Positions 11,745-21,475 are shown, counted from the stretch's first letter. The stretch: 37,139 nt of DNA from Chara braunii (GCA_003427395.1 BFEA01000599.1:1-37139); one strand, 5' to 3'. Notes: generated by a model not told the origin, from the sequence alone. Program-made: numbers and translations.

Positions 11745-12513
11745 CAGGGTTGTCACCCGGGGATCACCGGGGCCCAAGCCGGGGTAGGGGTCTCACCCTC
11801 GGACCCCCGCCACGGAGATCCCCGACCCCCGCCCTGCCAATCAACCCCTGCCCCCGCCCCAACCCCNNNNNNNNNNNNNNNNNNNNNNNNNNNNNNNNNN
11901 NNNNNNNNNNNNNNNNNNNNNNNNNNNNNNNNNNNNNNNNNNNNNNNNNNNNNNNNNNNNNNNNNNNNNNNNNNNNNNNNNNNNNNNNNNNNNNNNNNNN
12001 NNNNNNNNNNNNNNNNNNNNNNNNNNNNNNNNNNNNNNNNNNNNNNNNNNNNNNNNNNNNNNNNNNNNNNNNNNNNNNNNNNNNNNNNNNNNNNNNNNNN
12101 NNNNNNNNNNNNNNNNNNNNNNNNNNNNNNNNNNNNNNNNNNNNNNNNNNNNNNNNNNNNNNNNNNNNNNNNNNNNNNNNNNNNNNNNNNNNNNNNNNNN
12201 NNNNNNNNNNNNNNNNNNNNNNNNNNNNNNNNNNNNNNNNNNNNNNNNNNNNNNNNNNNNNNNNNNNNNCCCCGCCCCCGGCCCCGCACCCACGGCTACC
12301 CAGTCCCATCAGTGGTGGGTGTGGCCCTGGGGGGGTCCGGGGTGGGGCACAAAAACCCATTTCTGGGGTTTAGCCCACGGGGTGCGCGCTCTCGCTGTGG
12401 ACCCCCCAATAGTTTATTTATTTATTTATTATTTTTTTGGGCGGATTCCGGAGCCGGGGCCGGGGGTGCCCACCCCCGGACCCCCACACCCCCGCCGGGG
12501 CTCAACAACCCTG
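11745..12513. mobile_element. Non-autonomous hAT-like DNA transposon, GC-rich
   Basis: The element starts CAGGGTTGT (11745-11753) and ends with the exact inverse ACAACCCTG (12505-12513). It is flanked by a perfect 8-bp direct repeat, CTTGCCTG, at 11737-11744 and 12514-12521. An 8-bp duplication with short CAGGG-type inverted termini is the hallmark of the hAT superfamily. The visible interior is mostly C/G homopolymer-rich, with a (TTTA)n stretch near 12416, and about half of it is hidden by 403 N. No transposase frame is seen; the open frames across the gap are artefacts of N. I infer a MITE-like derivative mobilised in trans. Orientation cannot be assigned. Confidence 0.8.
11867..12269. other. 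Assembly gap (403 N)
   Basis: A run of N lies inside the GC-rich hAT-like element. C-rich sequence on both sides suggests a sequencing or assembly failure in a GC-rich repeat. Its true length is unknown, so the 769-bp element length is nominal. Confidence 0.99.
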
Positions 12514-12599
12514 CTTGCCTGCCTCAAGCCCGTCCCATATGTCATCGATGGGAAATTTTTCTTTAGGTGAAAAATCGGGTGTGCGCCCCCGCTACCTTT

Positions 12600-13060
12600 G
12601 CGGCTGTTAAACCACCAGTACTTGGGACCCTTCCTTCGTCCTCTGCAGGCCTCTGAGCTCGTTTCAATTGAACTAGCCGCAGGCAGGCCTGTACATACCT
12701 GCAGGGTGTTAAACTACCAGTCCATCTCCCAGCTATTTTCTTTCGACGCAGCAGTCTACCCACCGCAGTCAAGTTGGCTCGGCCTACCGGACATAGATGG
12801 TTGGCGGCGAAAAAATTGTGTCCACAGGTTCTTTTTTCTTTTTGGCGCACTGCAGCACTGTGGGTCAGGAAAAAGAGGCTCGGACGGACTGGTGGTTTAA
12901 TGTGTGTTCCTTGCTTGACTACTGGTGGTGTAAGCCACCACTACCTCCGAGCCTCTTTTTGCCGAGGTGGAAACGAACTGCGCGCCAAGCTTTGCCAAAG
13001 CACCAGCACATCGTTTTCCTTCCTTCTGGCTGGTGCTGCCAGCCATTATAGTCTGGTAGC
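12600..13060. repeat. Unclassified repeat with TTAAACYACCAGT motif, partly repeated at 15085-15210
   Basis: A motif close to TTAAACYACCAGT occurs forward at 12607 and 12709 and reversed at 12888-12900 and 12921-12933, with a further diverged reversed copy at 15192-15205. The segment 12961-13060, read on the minus strand, resembles 15090-15150 on the plus strand: both contain AATGGCTGGC, CCAGCC and GCGCGC followed by TTCGTTT. This suggests one repeat family inserted in opposite orientations. No coding motif, poly(A) tail or clean terminal repeats were found, so the class is open. Confidence 0.5.
12870..12960. repeat. 30-bp imperfect inverted repeat, 31-nt loop
   Basis: The left arm 12870-12899 begins AAAAAGAGGCTCGGA and the right arm 12931-12960 ends TCCGAGCCTCTTTTT. 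The arms pair at about 26 of 30 positions, the outer 15 perfectly. RNA from either strand could fold into a long hairpin. Confidence 0.85.
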
Positions 13061-13399
13061 GCTGTTCATCCGAAGAACCCAGAATGTTACATTTTAGATT
13101 CGGCCTAGGCGTAAACTTGCACTACAGTGAAATTGGGTGTGTGGCAGTGCTGGTTTAAATCACGTCTGCCCTTGACAACTTCCTCGTTTGATAGCACCAT
13201 ACGAAGAGGCTGTGATTCAGCTAAATAGTGACCCAGATGAGACGTGGGACAAATAATTCATTCTGATGGTGAACTGCTGGGAAGAACTGCAGTCACCTTC
13301 CCGCATCATCAGATTGTGCAATACAACTGATGCAACAGCAAGAGCACCTTGTGAAACAGTAAACCAAGCTCTTGCCACAAAGGCAACTATTGAAGCCTA
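13061..13399. other. No gene recognised
   Basis: A plus-strand reading near 13190-13300 gives a short peptide-like stretch interrupted by a stop, with no family I can name. It directly precedes the truncated LINE copy and may be its insertion target. Confidence 0.4.
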
Positions 13400-13929
13400 T
13401 GGTTTAGCGAGGGCTAGGAAAAAAACGGGGGGCCAACAAAAATAGGTTCCAGAGCCACAAAACACTGCAAAATAACCCGAGCACTCTTTACTTAGACATA
13501 GAGCAAACCCCGCAGCTCAAAGGTTTCGACCTATTCTTCTTCTCACTAATCGGAAAAGCCTCTCTGTGGGCGATCTGGAAAAGGAGGTGCGACCTGACTT
13601 TCGATGATCACCCTACTAATCACGAAAAACCCCTCATAACTATCAAGCAACTAATAGAAACTGAACTCCGCGCCCTCTGGAAAAAAAATCAGAACCAAAT
13701 ACAAAACGCCCCGGACAAAAAGCTCGAGAGTATTAAAAGATTTACGGTGGGAAAACTAGGAGGGGGAAAGCTAGGCATGATAGAAGGAAACAGACTAGTC
13801 TTGAAAGACTGGTTCACTCTGCCAATCAACAGTATCCAGGTCCCAGGGAACCCTCCACTCACACCCAGACCACAAACTGAGGCGCAACACAATCACGGAC
13901 CATATGACAGTCCCGATGAACAAATCTAA
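13400..13929 (+). pseudogene. LINE ORF2 C-terminal fragment
   Basis: One phase is open from about 13400 to the stop at 13927-13929. It carries SLWAIWKRRCDLTF, parallel to VMWAIWRRRCIHIM in LINE-1 (minus strand, about 17230), the segment following the zf-RVT finger. Downstream, IKQLIETELRALW parallels IKQFMHQELMTQW, a VGKLGGGKLGMIEG stretch parallels the GG-rich DWLGGANGGRIASI of LINE-1, and LVLKDWFTL parallels IYFRDWTTV. The EN, RT and zinc finger are missing. No natural start exists, because this is the tail of a polyprotein. Confidence 0.75.
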
Positions 13930-14005
13930 CTATTTGACAATTAAAGTGGTCACCCCTCTTATGTGCCAGAGTAGGAAGGAAAAAAAAAAAAAAAAAAAAA
14001 AAAAA
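13400..14005 (+). mobile_element. 5'-truncated LINE with poly(A) tail
   Basis: Only the C-terminal end of a LINE ORF2, a short 3' UTR and a run of A at about 13979-14005 are present. Heavy 5' truncation with a terminal poly(A) is the usual product of target-primed reverse transcription. A short GAAGGA lies just before the A run and GGAAGC just after, but I could not define a target-site duplication. It belongs to a different family from LINE-1 of this window: the coding tail is only distantly similar and its 3' UTR is much shorter. Confidence 0.75.
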
Positions 14006-14703
14006 GGAAGCAGAAATCAACATAGGGAACGGCCAACTACTGCAACAAGGAAACAATTCTGAATGGCTATACCAACAAGAACAGATACGACCTACAAAAG
14101 CACGGCCCATATAGATTTTCACCACGGGAGCAAGGGTTTAGGGTTTTAGTAAGGAACACAGCAAGTACAGCCCCACAGAGCACGGCCCGTATAGATTTTA
14201 CCGTAGGAGGCTGCATCAGCAGTTCCAGCACTAAAAAGTCCAGAAACACGGACAGAGGCAGAGGGAGAGTAAGGGATTAGGGTTTACCGTGCAGGGCATA
14301 GGCCTTAGGAGCTATCTACAACTTCAGACTAACGGAAATTTCAAACATCATCAAATGCCGGAACACCTAAGGTTCTATCTACTTAGCAAAACCAACAGCA
14401 TATGAGTCTGGCCAGTAACTTCAGTACTTAAATCTGGTCCGACAGCCGAACAGCTGAGAGGAGTAAGCTAGTCAAGTCCTACGCAGATACATCACATGCC
14501 ACAAACAGAAGTAGCGGAAGCCAGCCTACCTACAGTGCCAGGTCCTAAGTCAAGTAGGCTAACTTAGGCAGGGGTGAGGGGTGGTACATCCTTCCAAAAG
14601 GAAGTAACCAATGTCGTCCACTCGGGCCTCCCAACCATAATGGGGAGGAGCGTATGTGCATCCTTATTGTATTCATCATTGACGTGCCGGGGGAATAGGA
14701 ACC
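14006..14703. other. No gene; short local repeats and telomere-like motif
   Basis: The phrase GCACGGCCCRTATAGATTTT occurs at about 14099 and 14179. Two fragments near 14134 and 14277 resemble the plant telomere unit TTTAGGG, but they are too short to call interstitial telomeric repeats. No coding motif is seen. Confidence 0.5.
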
Positions 14704-15083
14704 GGACTGTTGCTCCCCAGAATGGTAGGAGCCAGAACCTTGAGGTTCTGAGTTTTGTATTGAAAAAAAAAAAAAAAAAAAAGTTCCAGGGCAATGATAG
14801 CGTAAACCACCACTACGTTTTTCAGCCATTCTTTCGAAGTTTTCAAAGTTGTGGCGTGTATGCAGATGCAGTTTTTGGGGATCGCCTGGACTGTTGCTCC
14901 CCAGAATGGTAGGAGCCAGAACCTTGAGGTTCTGAGTTTTGTATTGAAAAAAAAAAAAAAAAAAAAAGTTCCAGGGCAATGATAGCGTAAAGTTGCCGTA
15001 AACCACCACTACGTTTTTCAGCCATTCTTTCGAAGTTTTCAAAGTTGTGGCGTGTATGCAGATGCAGTTTTTGGGGATCGCCT
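14704..15083. repeat. Recent tandem duplication (184-bp and 196-bp copies) each with an internal A tract
   Basis: Copy 1 is 14704-14887 and copy 2 is 14888-15083. Both run from GGACTGTTGCTCCCCAG to TTTTTGGGGATCGCCT. The copies are almost identical. Copy 2 has one extra A in the internal run (21 against 20) and an 11-bp insertion, GTAAAGTTGCC, at about 14988. A run of A inside the unit suggests that it contains an older retroposon tail. The near identity means a recent duplication or a tandem assembly error. Confidence 0.9.
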
Positions 15084-15789
15084 CCGGAGCAAAATGGCTG
15101 GCGGTGCCAGCCAAAAGGAGGCCCGCGCGCCACTTCGTTTGTTTTTGGCACGCAGGGCATTTCCAGCCGCGGAGAAAAGTGCCTTGAAAGTACTGGTAGT
15201 TTCAAGCTCTGCCCAGTAGCCCTGTATTCTTGCCTGTATACGAGGGGTCCACCACAGGTGAGGGGAAAGTGCAGCAGTGGCCTGGAACAGCGACAAAAAA
15301 GCTACGGCTGCTGTCCTGAACCATCAGATTGTGATAGCGACTGTTCAGGTCGGCGGCTGAAGTTCTTTCCTGACAACCGCTGTTTTCCCTTGAGACTGCC
15401 TGAGGCTGGACATGTCAGGCAAACGAGAGACTTGACAAACTGCTTTCTTCCCCCAAACTCAACGCGCAGTCATTATATCTGTATCTAGGCTGGAAGTTGC
15501 ATCAAATACCACAGTTTGACGAGTCCAGTGCCAGGAATCAAATCCTCACAGAGGCCATCGGCCCCCCACCCACGCCCCTGAAATTCTCAGTAGGCTCCAG
15601 GGCCATGGGGGCAGGTTTTCCTTGAGCCTGGCGGCCTCGCCCAGGCGCTGAAACAGGCCCTGGCTGTGTGACCGGGCCCTGCATTTTCTAGCAAGAGCCC
15701 GAAGGCCTACATGTCACACAGTTGCCGTGGACCAATGAGGACACAGCGTGCAGCAGCGACCACGTCACACAGTTGGGGTTTGCCAATTG
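15084..15789. other. No gene recognised; repeat-family match at 15085-15210
   Basis: The first 120 bp match, in opposite orientation, the repeat at 12961-13060. The remainder holds open frames up to 147 codons, partly over the repeat, without known motifs. Confidence 0.45.
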
Positions 15790-16404
15790 TCGGGTCCAGG
15801 CCCTGGGCGCAGCAACTGGGCCTTGACATGAAGCTGCTCAGCCCCTCCAGCCGTGGCCTCTTTCCATAAAGGGCTCACCTCCGGACCAGACACTTGGCTG
15901 GCCAGAGGCAATGTGGGAGCGCTGCTTCGATGGGCGCTTGCTGGTGGGCACTGGCTAGCTGGCCGGGGCCGCTGGTGGGCACTGCTTGGTGCAGCTCTGG
16001 AGCCGCCATAGCCGGGCAGCTTCTCTATGGTGCTGGTGCTGGTGCTGGTGCTGGTGGTCCTTGGGCGAGGGAGAGTCTGACTGTGGGTGTTCGGGATTGG
16101 GGGAGAGAGCAAGGAGAGACACGTACCTGATGTGTATGCATTGGTCTGCATGGGCGACTTCTTCATGTGCATTGGTCTTCTGCTGAAGCGCTCCCTGGTT
16201 GCATCTTCGTAACGTAGGCTAGTATAGGTGCTGAGAGATCGTAGGTTGGGCGCTGGGCGCCATGTGTGAAGAGCAACATTGGATACATTGTTGATGGTGG
16301 CGAGTTGGGTCTGACATTGACATTTGAGATCATTGCATTGCTCTTATTTGGCTTGTATCCCAATGCGTACTACTTTCTGGTTGGTGCACGACTATCTGGT
16401 CTTC

Positions 16405-16408
<4 letters not shown>
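15790..16408 (+). repeat. Dispersed repeat, copy A
   Basis: This stretch aligns, with gaps and substitutions, to the reverse complement of 36120-36735. Shared landmarks in order: CTGGGCCTTGACATGAAGCT against CTGGGGCCTGACCGGAAGCT; CTTTCCATAAAGG against CTTCCATATAGG; TGTGGGTG; ACGTACCTG; CATTGGTCTTC; GGGCGCTGGGCGCC against GGGCGTCGGGCGCC; AGCAACATTGGATAC; and ATTGCTCTTATTTGG against ATTGCTTTTATTTGG, ending at CACGACTA. Neither copy has a convincing long open frame, so I treat it as an unclassified interspersed repeat or a segmental duplication. Confidence 0.75.
16029..16052. repeat. (GGTGCT)4 hexanucleotide repeat
   Basis: Four GGTGCT units run head to tail inside repeat copy A. Copy B lacks the array, so it expanded or contracted after the copies separated. 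Confidence 0.9.
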
Positions 16409-16440
<32 letters not shown>

Positions 16441-16449
16441 TCTTCATTT
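16394..16449 (+). mobile_element. Poly(A) tract flanked by a 15-bp direct duplication
   Basis: ATCTGGTCTTCATTT occurs at 16394-16408 and again at 16435-16449, with only A residues between. This has the layout of a retroposition event in which nothing but the tail was kept: target-site duplication, poly(A), target-site duplication. A second event, insertion of LINE-1 on the minus strand, begins right after the second copy, so the repeated 15-mer may instead come from that insertion. Confidence 0.55.
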
Positions 16450-16793
16450 TTATTTTATTTTATTTTATTCAAAAACAACCCTCACCGGTGCTAGAGGTGC
16501 TGGTAAGAGCAGACACCGCTAGCACCGAGGGGGGAGGCTCCATCTATTGGTGGGGAGCGTCACCTGCTGGAAAGCGGGTCCAGCGTCCCATATACATAGT
16601 GAAAATGCAGACTGAAGTAGAGAAAACCCTGCCAGCATTGATTGCTCTGGGGTCCAGAGGATTAACTGAGCAGGTTGTATCGGGACAGGAACCTCTTCGC
16701 CCTATGCCAGGCGCCAGATATGTGCAGCTACCAACTGGTTCCCTTCTCCGAATGAGGGGCTGATGATGGCGCCCCTGCGTCCATTAGTCCTGC
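16450..16793 (-). other. LINE-1 3' UTR and A/T-rich tail
   Basis: This lies between the ORF2 stop and the left edge of LINE-1. On the minus strand it ends in repeated TAAAA units (16449-16470 on plus). A plus-strand frame over 16266-16763 spans the poly(A) tract and is antisense noise. No structure beyond the tail was recognised. Confidence 0.6.
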
Positions 16794-19037
16794 TTACTCC
16801 GCCCCATACCACTGCATGTCCACTACCGCCAACTGATGGGGTGGAAAGGGGTCGGGAAAATCCGATGGTGGCCGTAACGGAACCCCTTGGCCCACCGTTG
16901 TCCAGTCTCTGAAATAGATCTGATAGTCTTTAATGATCAGCTCCCGGTTGTCGTCGTGGTTGTCTGCGTCGTCTCTCCGAGTTTGGCCGCCATCCCAGTT
17001 GATGGAAGCAATTCGCCCTCCGTTCGCGCCGCCCAGCCAGTCCCCCGAAAATTGTCGGATTTTTTGTTCTATTTCCTTCTTTGTTTGGCACAGATCCAGC
17101 TGACTTTTGACCTTCTGCCATTGCGTCATAAGTTCTTGGTGCATAAATTGTTTAATCATGTCTGTCATTTCCTCCCCGGCTATGCGGACTCCCTCCATGA
17201 TGTGTATACAGCGTCTCCTCCAGATCGCCCACATAACCGCTCTCCTTCCTATTTTAAACATGTTATCTTCAAAGGTGTTTGATGCAGGGGAGGTCCGTGT
17301 CTCACACAGGATCGCCCTCCAGTCCCATGGCCAGTTTGTTCCGGTGTCCAGCAGCCTCCAAATCCTGTCCCACCATCGCCATGTAAGAACAGACCCCGGA
17401 CATTGCAAGAAAATGTGTTCTATGGTTTCCGGGATCTTACGGGAGGGGAATGCCGTGTGACACGATTTGCACCACGGGAGTGCCAGTCCTTTTTGTTCCA
17501 GGTAGGTGCGGTCTATTAGCCAGTCATTGGTGAGGAGGCAGCGGTGCTCTATCTGCCACTGCAGTGAGGCTAGCTTCGTAGGTTTGGCCCTTGTGAGGGA
17601 GAACCACCGAATGGGGCGGATGGCATCAACCCCAACATTCAGATGGGATCTCCAACGGGTTTTTGCGATATCTTTCAAATTCACCTTAGGGCGCAGTAAA
17701 CAATAGGTGGCCTTCACTGTCAGGCTGTAGAGCTTCACGTTCTGTGTCTTCGAGGTTCTGCACAAGGGGCCACTGCCACTCCTCCGGATGGGGAGGTCCG
17801 TAATGCAGGTCCCCGACTGGTATACTATGCAATCCTCCTTATCCCGTAGCACCCGGATCCTGTGCAGATCGGTGTTTCGATACCATCTCGTCACGTCCGG
17901 GGCATATTTGGTTAGTTTGTTGTCATTTTCTTTGTGAAAGAGATTAATCAGCGTTTCATCCGTGTGTCTTGTTACTACATTTCCCACACTCTCTGAATCG
18001 CCGGGGACCGTCACCCAGTCCCCGTACGTCAGCTTCGGTCCCTTTTGCAGGATGCGCACCCAATCCAGGGGAATCGCGAAGATCAGACTTTCCAGGTTGT
18101 TTTCTATATTATGACAATGCTTCAGCAACGCCCTCATCTGTGACTCTGTCTTCCAGCCCTTGTTTTCTGAGTCCTAGATGTCCTTCACTCTGGTTATGCC
18201 CCTTTTGACCCAGCTGTTCCACGGAGGGTCGGAGCTGCGATAGACCCTCCCTTGTCGATCCGTGATATTTTTGTTCCCGAACAGGGGTTGTCGAGCCACC
18301 TCCTCCCATCTAGTTGGCCCAGTTCTGTCTGGCAACGGTAGTTGGCGCCAGGCTTTCATGCAGCGGATCCAGAAATCGTCCTTTACGAGGTCGTTGCGGA
18401 CTGTATCCCGGTTCGGGTCCTGGCTCGCACGGGAGCGTTGAGGCAAGGACCAGAAGCGGTCTTCCAGCCAAGACAGGGGGTTTACTGTTCGAGGGGCTCG
18501 TGGAGCGAGCCGGGCGATCTGTTTCAGCGCCAGGGCATGCCAAAGGAGGCCGTGTGTGAACACCAATCTCCTGATCCACTGCACCATTAGTGATGTGACC
18601 TGGGTGCCCGGGTCCAGAATGCCCAAGCCTCCTCTGTCCTTGGGTTGGATCACCGACGTCCATGCTGCTCTGTGTATAACATTAGTAAGCTCGCTATTAC
18701 CCCTCCACAGCATTGTCGTTATTTGTCGTTTGAGGGACCGCACTGCTTCTTTGTTAAGCGCCCATATTGCAGATTTGTACTAGAGGGCGGCCAACACCAC
18801 ACTGTTAATCACCAGCGCCCTACCGATTAAGGAAGTATGTTTGTCATTCCAGTGCGCCAACTTCTCTAGAGCAGGTTTGAGGATCCAGTCGTCGTTCGAT
18901 GCCGGTTTTCCTGTTGCTGTCAACATTATTCCTAACACTCTCACTGAGGCCGTTTCCGAGAGCCATTTAACTTGTGGCAGCTCCGGGGGGCGCACCCTTT
19001 GGTGGTGTATCCACCACCCAAGGGTTTTGTTACCCAA
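16794..19037 (-). pseudogene. LINE-1 ORF2 C-terminal half: RT thumb/connection and zf-RVT zinc finger
   Basis: One phase runs from 19037 to the final stop at 16794, broken only by TAG at 18780-18782 (after VVLAAL) and TAG at 18174-18176 (after TRVKDI). The first part, KLAHWNDKHTSLIGRALVIN and later LWRGNSELTN and PKDRGGLGI, is the usual post-RT region of L1-like elements. After 18137, the zf-RVT finger has its ligands WCKSC (Cys 223, Cys 226 counted from the Met at 18137) and EHIFLQC (His 241, Cys 246), all intact. This domain is thought to help bind template RNA. The tail continues through VMWAIWRRRC and a GG-rich stretch to YGAE. The chain joins the RT segment by a frameshift near 19035. 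Confidence 0.9.
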
Positions 19038-20038
19038 TTAATTGTCATGTCAAAAACAGCCATGAGTTTGTCAAACAATCGTCTGATCTCTTCCATATTC
19101 TCGTTGGTGGCATCTACCATGAGTGTCAGGTCGTCAGCGAACATTGAACAAACAGGGATAGCTTCTTCCGGAATGGCTGAGATCTGCAGCTTCCTCAGGT
19201 TTTTGTTTGCACGGAGATTCGCTGCCAGCACTTCCATCACTATTATGAACAGAAACGGGGCCAGGGGATCTCCCTGACGGACCAACCGTTGTAGAGGAAA
19301 TGTTGGTGCTATTCTGCCATTAATTTGGACCCTTGTGGTGGCATTGTGGTGCAGGATTTCAGTCCAGCGGCGAAAGACCGGGCCTATATTCATATTTTCC
19401 ATGCATCGGTCCAGAAACAGCCAGTCCACGTGGTCGTAGGCTTTCTCGAAGTCTATGAAAACTACAGCCACGTTTTGCTTGTCCTGCCTGGTTAACTTAA
19501 GCAATTCCTTCACCAGCAGAATGTTATCCTGAATCCTGCGACCCTTGACGAAGCCTCTCTGTGTTGGGTGGATAATCTGATCCAGGACCGGGATCAGCCG
19601 GTTCGCCAGGGCTTTCGCAAGCATCTTATATATGACTGTGAGCAGCGTTATCGGCCGGTAGTTTCTAATGTCCATCATATCTCCTTTTTTGTGCAACAAC
19701 GTGAGAACCCCTTGTCCCACCAGCTCCTCCATGTTTCCAGTCTCCCATACCAGATTATAGAAATCCATGAGGTCTGGGACCATCTGGGACCAAAAGGTTT
19801 TCCAGAATTCTTTGGGAAGCCCGTCCGCACCCGTTTTTTTTTCGTTTTCCATCTGCATCATTGCTGTCCAAATTTCTTCCTTGGACAGCGGCCTATCCAG
19901 GTTCATTCTTTGCTGGTGTGACAAGGTTTTACTCATTGGTTCTAAGAATTCAGCTATTTCCTTTTCTCTAACATTCTCCTCCTGGTGGGCACGCCTGGAC
20001 GTGAATAGGTCCTTGAAGAAAGACCTTGCTATCTGCAT
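18941..20038 (-). pseudogene. LINE-1 ORF2 reverse transcriptase domain
   Basis: This 365-codon frame covers the RT palm and fingers, which copy element RNA at the nicked target. Motifs in order: LHKKGD (115-120), NYRPITLL (126-133), RGFVKGRRIQD (161-171), motif A VVFIDFEKAYD (catalytic Asp 196), motif B VRQGDPLAPFLF (253-264) and motif C SMFADDLTLM with the FADD catalytic pair (Asp 302-303). All key residues are present. After INWVTKPLGG the phase is wrong; the true continuation is in the next frame (NKTLGWWIHHQRV from 19037), so one frameshift lies near 19035. The Met at 20038 is internal to ORF2. Confidence 0.95.
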
Positions 20039-20039
20039 A

Positions 20040-20482
20040 ATTGGGGTGTAGAGCAGACCACGTCTCTGGGTGTTGAGTGTGGATCGTATAACGCTTCTAT
20101 CGTTGTTCTGCGCATACGCGCTCGGGCCAGACTAAAGAACTTTTTGTCAATGGAGCCTTCCTTTTGATGCCATGTCAGTCACCCTCTGATACGTATACCC
20201 TCCCAGCGTTGTGAGGCAAAGGTTTGGAGACGCTGTTGTAGGACTTGTATCTCTGAGAGTTCGTCTGGCTGTGTATGTTGGTTGTTGTCCGCGTCCTGTT
20301 GCTCAAGTTGATGAAGTTGTAGGTGAATGTTCATTTCCTGCTGATGGTTTCTGACTGCTAGTTGTTTGAAGTACTCTTGACATTTCTTTCCTAGGTAGAA
20401 GAGACCGTTATTAAACCATTCTATTCCTTGCGGGATGTGTTGTTTCTGTGTGTGCCAGAACGTCCAGCAGTCTTTGATATAG
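20040..20482 (-). pseudogene. LINE-1 ORF2 linker between endonuclease and RT (damaged)
   Basis: One minus-strand phase reads DCWTFWHTQKQHIPQGIEWF, then a Gln-rich coiled region, then RWEGIRIRG, stop, LTWHQKEGSIDKKFFSLARA. The segment ending KKFFSLARARMR is the conserved linker preceding RT in L1-like ORF2. Stops and at least one phase change separate it from both neighbouring frames. Confidence 0.7.
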
Positions 20483-21369
20483 TTATGGAACGCTCAAAAC
20501 GTTAAGTTTGTAGAATCGGGGTTCGTGATCAGGTTTCTTTCGAAATGACAAGGCCACTATGCACATTTTGTGATCGAGACCTGGATATGGGCTGGCCGAC
20601 AGTATTGCTGCGAGCAGCATAGCCCCTGCCAAATCCTCTGAGAGCAGGATCATGTCAATTCTGGATCGGGACTGGTTGTCCGTCCCAATCTTGTGTAGGC
20701 ACGAAAAGAAACATGTGTCCGGGTTAAGTCTCCGGAAGGAGTCGAAGACGTTTAAGGAGAGACTTAGGTCCCTTATCATCCGCTCGTCCTCCTCACATAC
20801 GTCGGGGCTGGGGAGGGAATTCTCCATCTGTCCATCCAGCGGTCCAGGGCTGCATTATAGTCGCCTGCTATGATAATCGGGACACCGTCTGGAATCTGTG
20901 TTTTAACCTTCTCAAAAAAGGCTCCTCTCTCGCTCACAGCGTTAGGGGCATAGATACACAAAATGCATACAATCTCCAACTCCAGGGTGACTAAAACAGA
21001 CACCCATCTGCCCCCTTCCTGGTCAACAGCCCAATGCACCGGGTCTGCTCGGGATTCGGGAGGGAACCAGATGGCTACCCCCGCACTCTCGGGTCTCGGA
21101 GCATGGGCTCTAAACGCTTTATATGGCCATATCATTTTGTGAATACGATTATGCTCTGAGGAGTCTCTCAAGTGGGTCTCCTGGATACACACGACGTCCG
21201 GCCAGTCCCTGCCCCCCACCCCTCTCATCAGATCCCATATTGTGTTCTTCTTTTCCACTTTGCACGAAGCCAGGCCGTTTACATTCAGTGACCGCAGGTC
21301 GAGATCTGCTGCCCTTCGACATCGATTCCAAACATGGTCCTTATCGTATACCGCTTTGACCGGGTCCAT
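20483..21369 (-). pseudogene. LINE-1 ORF2 N-terminal APE-type endonuclease
   Basis: The endonuclease nicks target DNA to prime reverse transcription. The frame from 21369 starts MDPVKAVYDKD, a plausible true ORF2 start because the nuclease begins about 25 residues later. Motifs: LNVNGL (28-33), CIQETH (Glu 64), CIYAPN (Tyr 140) and IIAGDYN (Asp 170, Asn 172). A one-base phase change near 20825 moves the rest into a second frame (20827-20483), which carries SRIDMILL and the terminal LDHK where the family has S-D-H. All catalytic positions can be read across the two frames except the Ser of SDH, here Leu. The preceding ORF ends 106 bases upstream at 21476. Confidence 0.92.
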
Positions 21370-21475
21370 TGTTGTAGTTGTCGGTCACTCACAGTCTAGT
21401 CCACGACAACTGATCCCAATCCCAATCCGCGGTCCCTGCTCGTAGGCCCAGCCTGAGAAGGGCACACAAGTGCCT

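Noticed and set aside
11738-12373. Open frames of 150-211 codons across the N run
   Set aside because: They are open only because N cannot encode stops; the flanks are GC-rich repeat.
13190-13417. Possible transposase fragment before the truncated LINE
   Set aside because: A vague resemblance in one short stretch, interrupted by a stop, with no catalytic motif.
14130-14290. Interstitial telomeric repeat (TTTAGGG-like)
   Set aside because: Only one or two degenerate units; not an array.
16266-16763. 165-codon plus-strand frame
   Set aside because: It runs through a poly(A) tract into the antisense of the LINE-1 3' UTR; openness is accidental.
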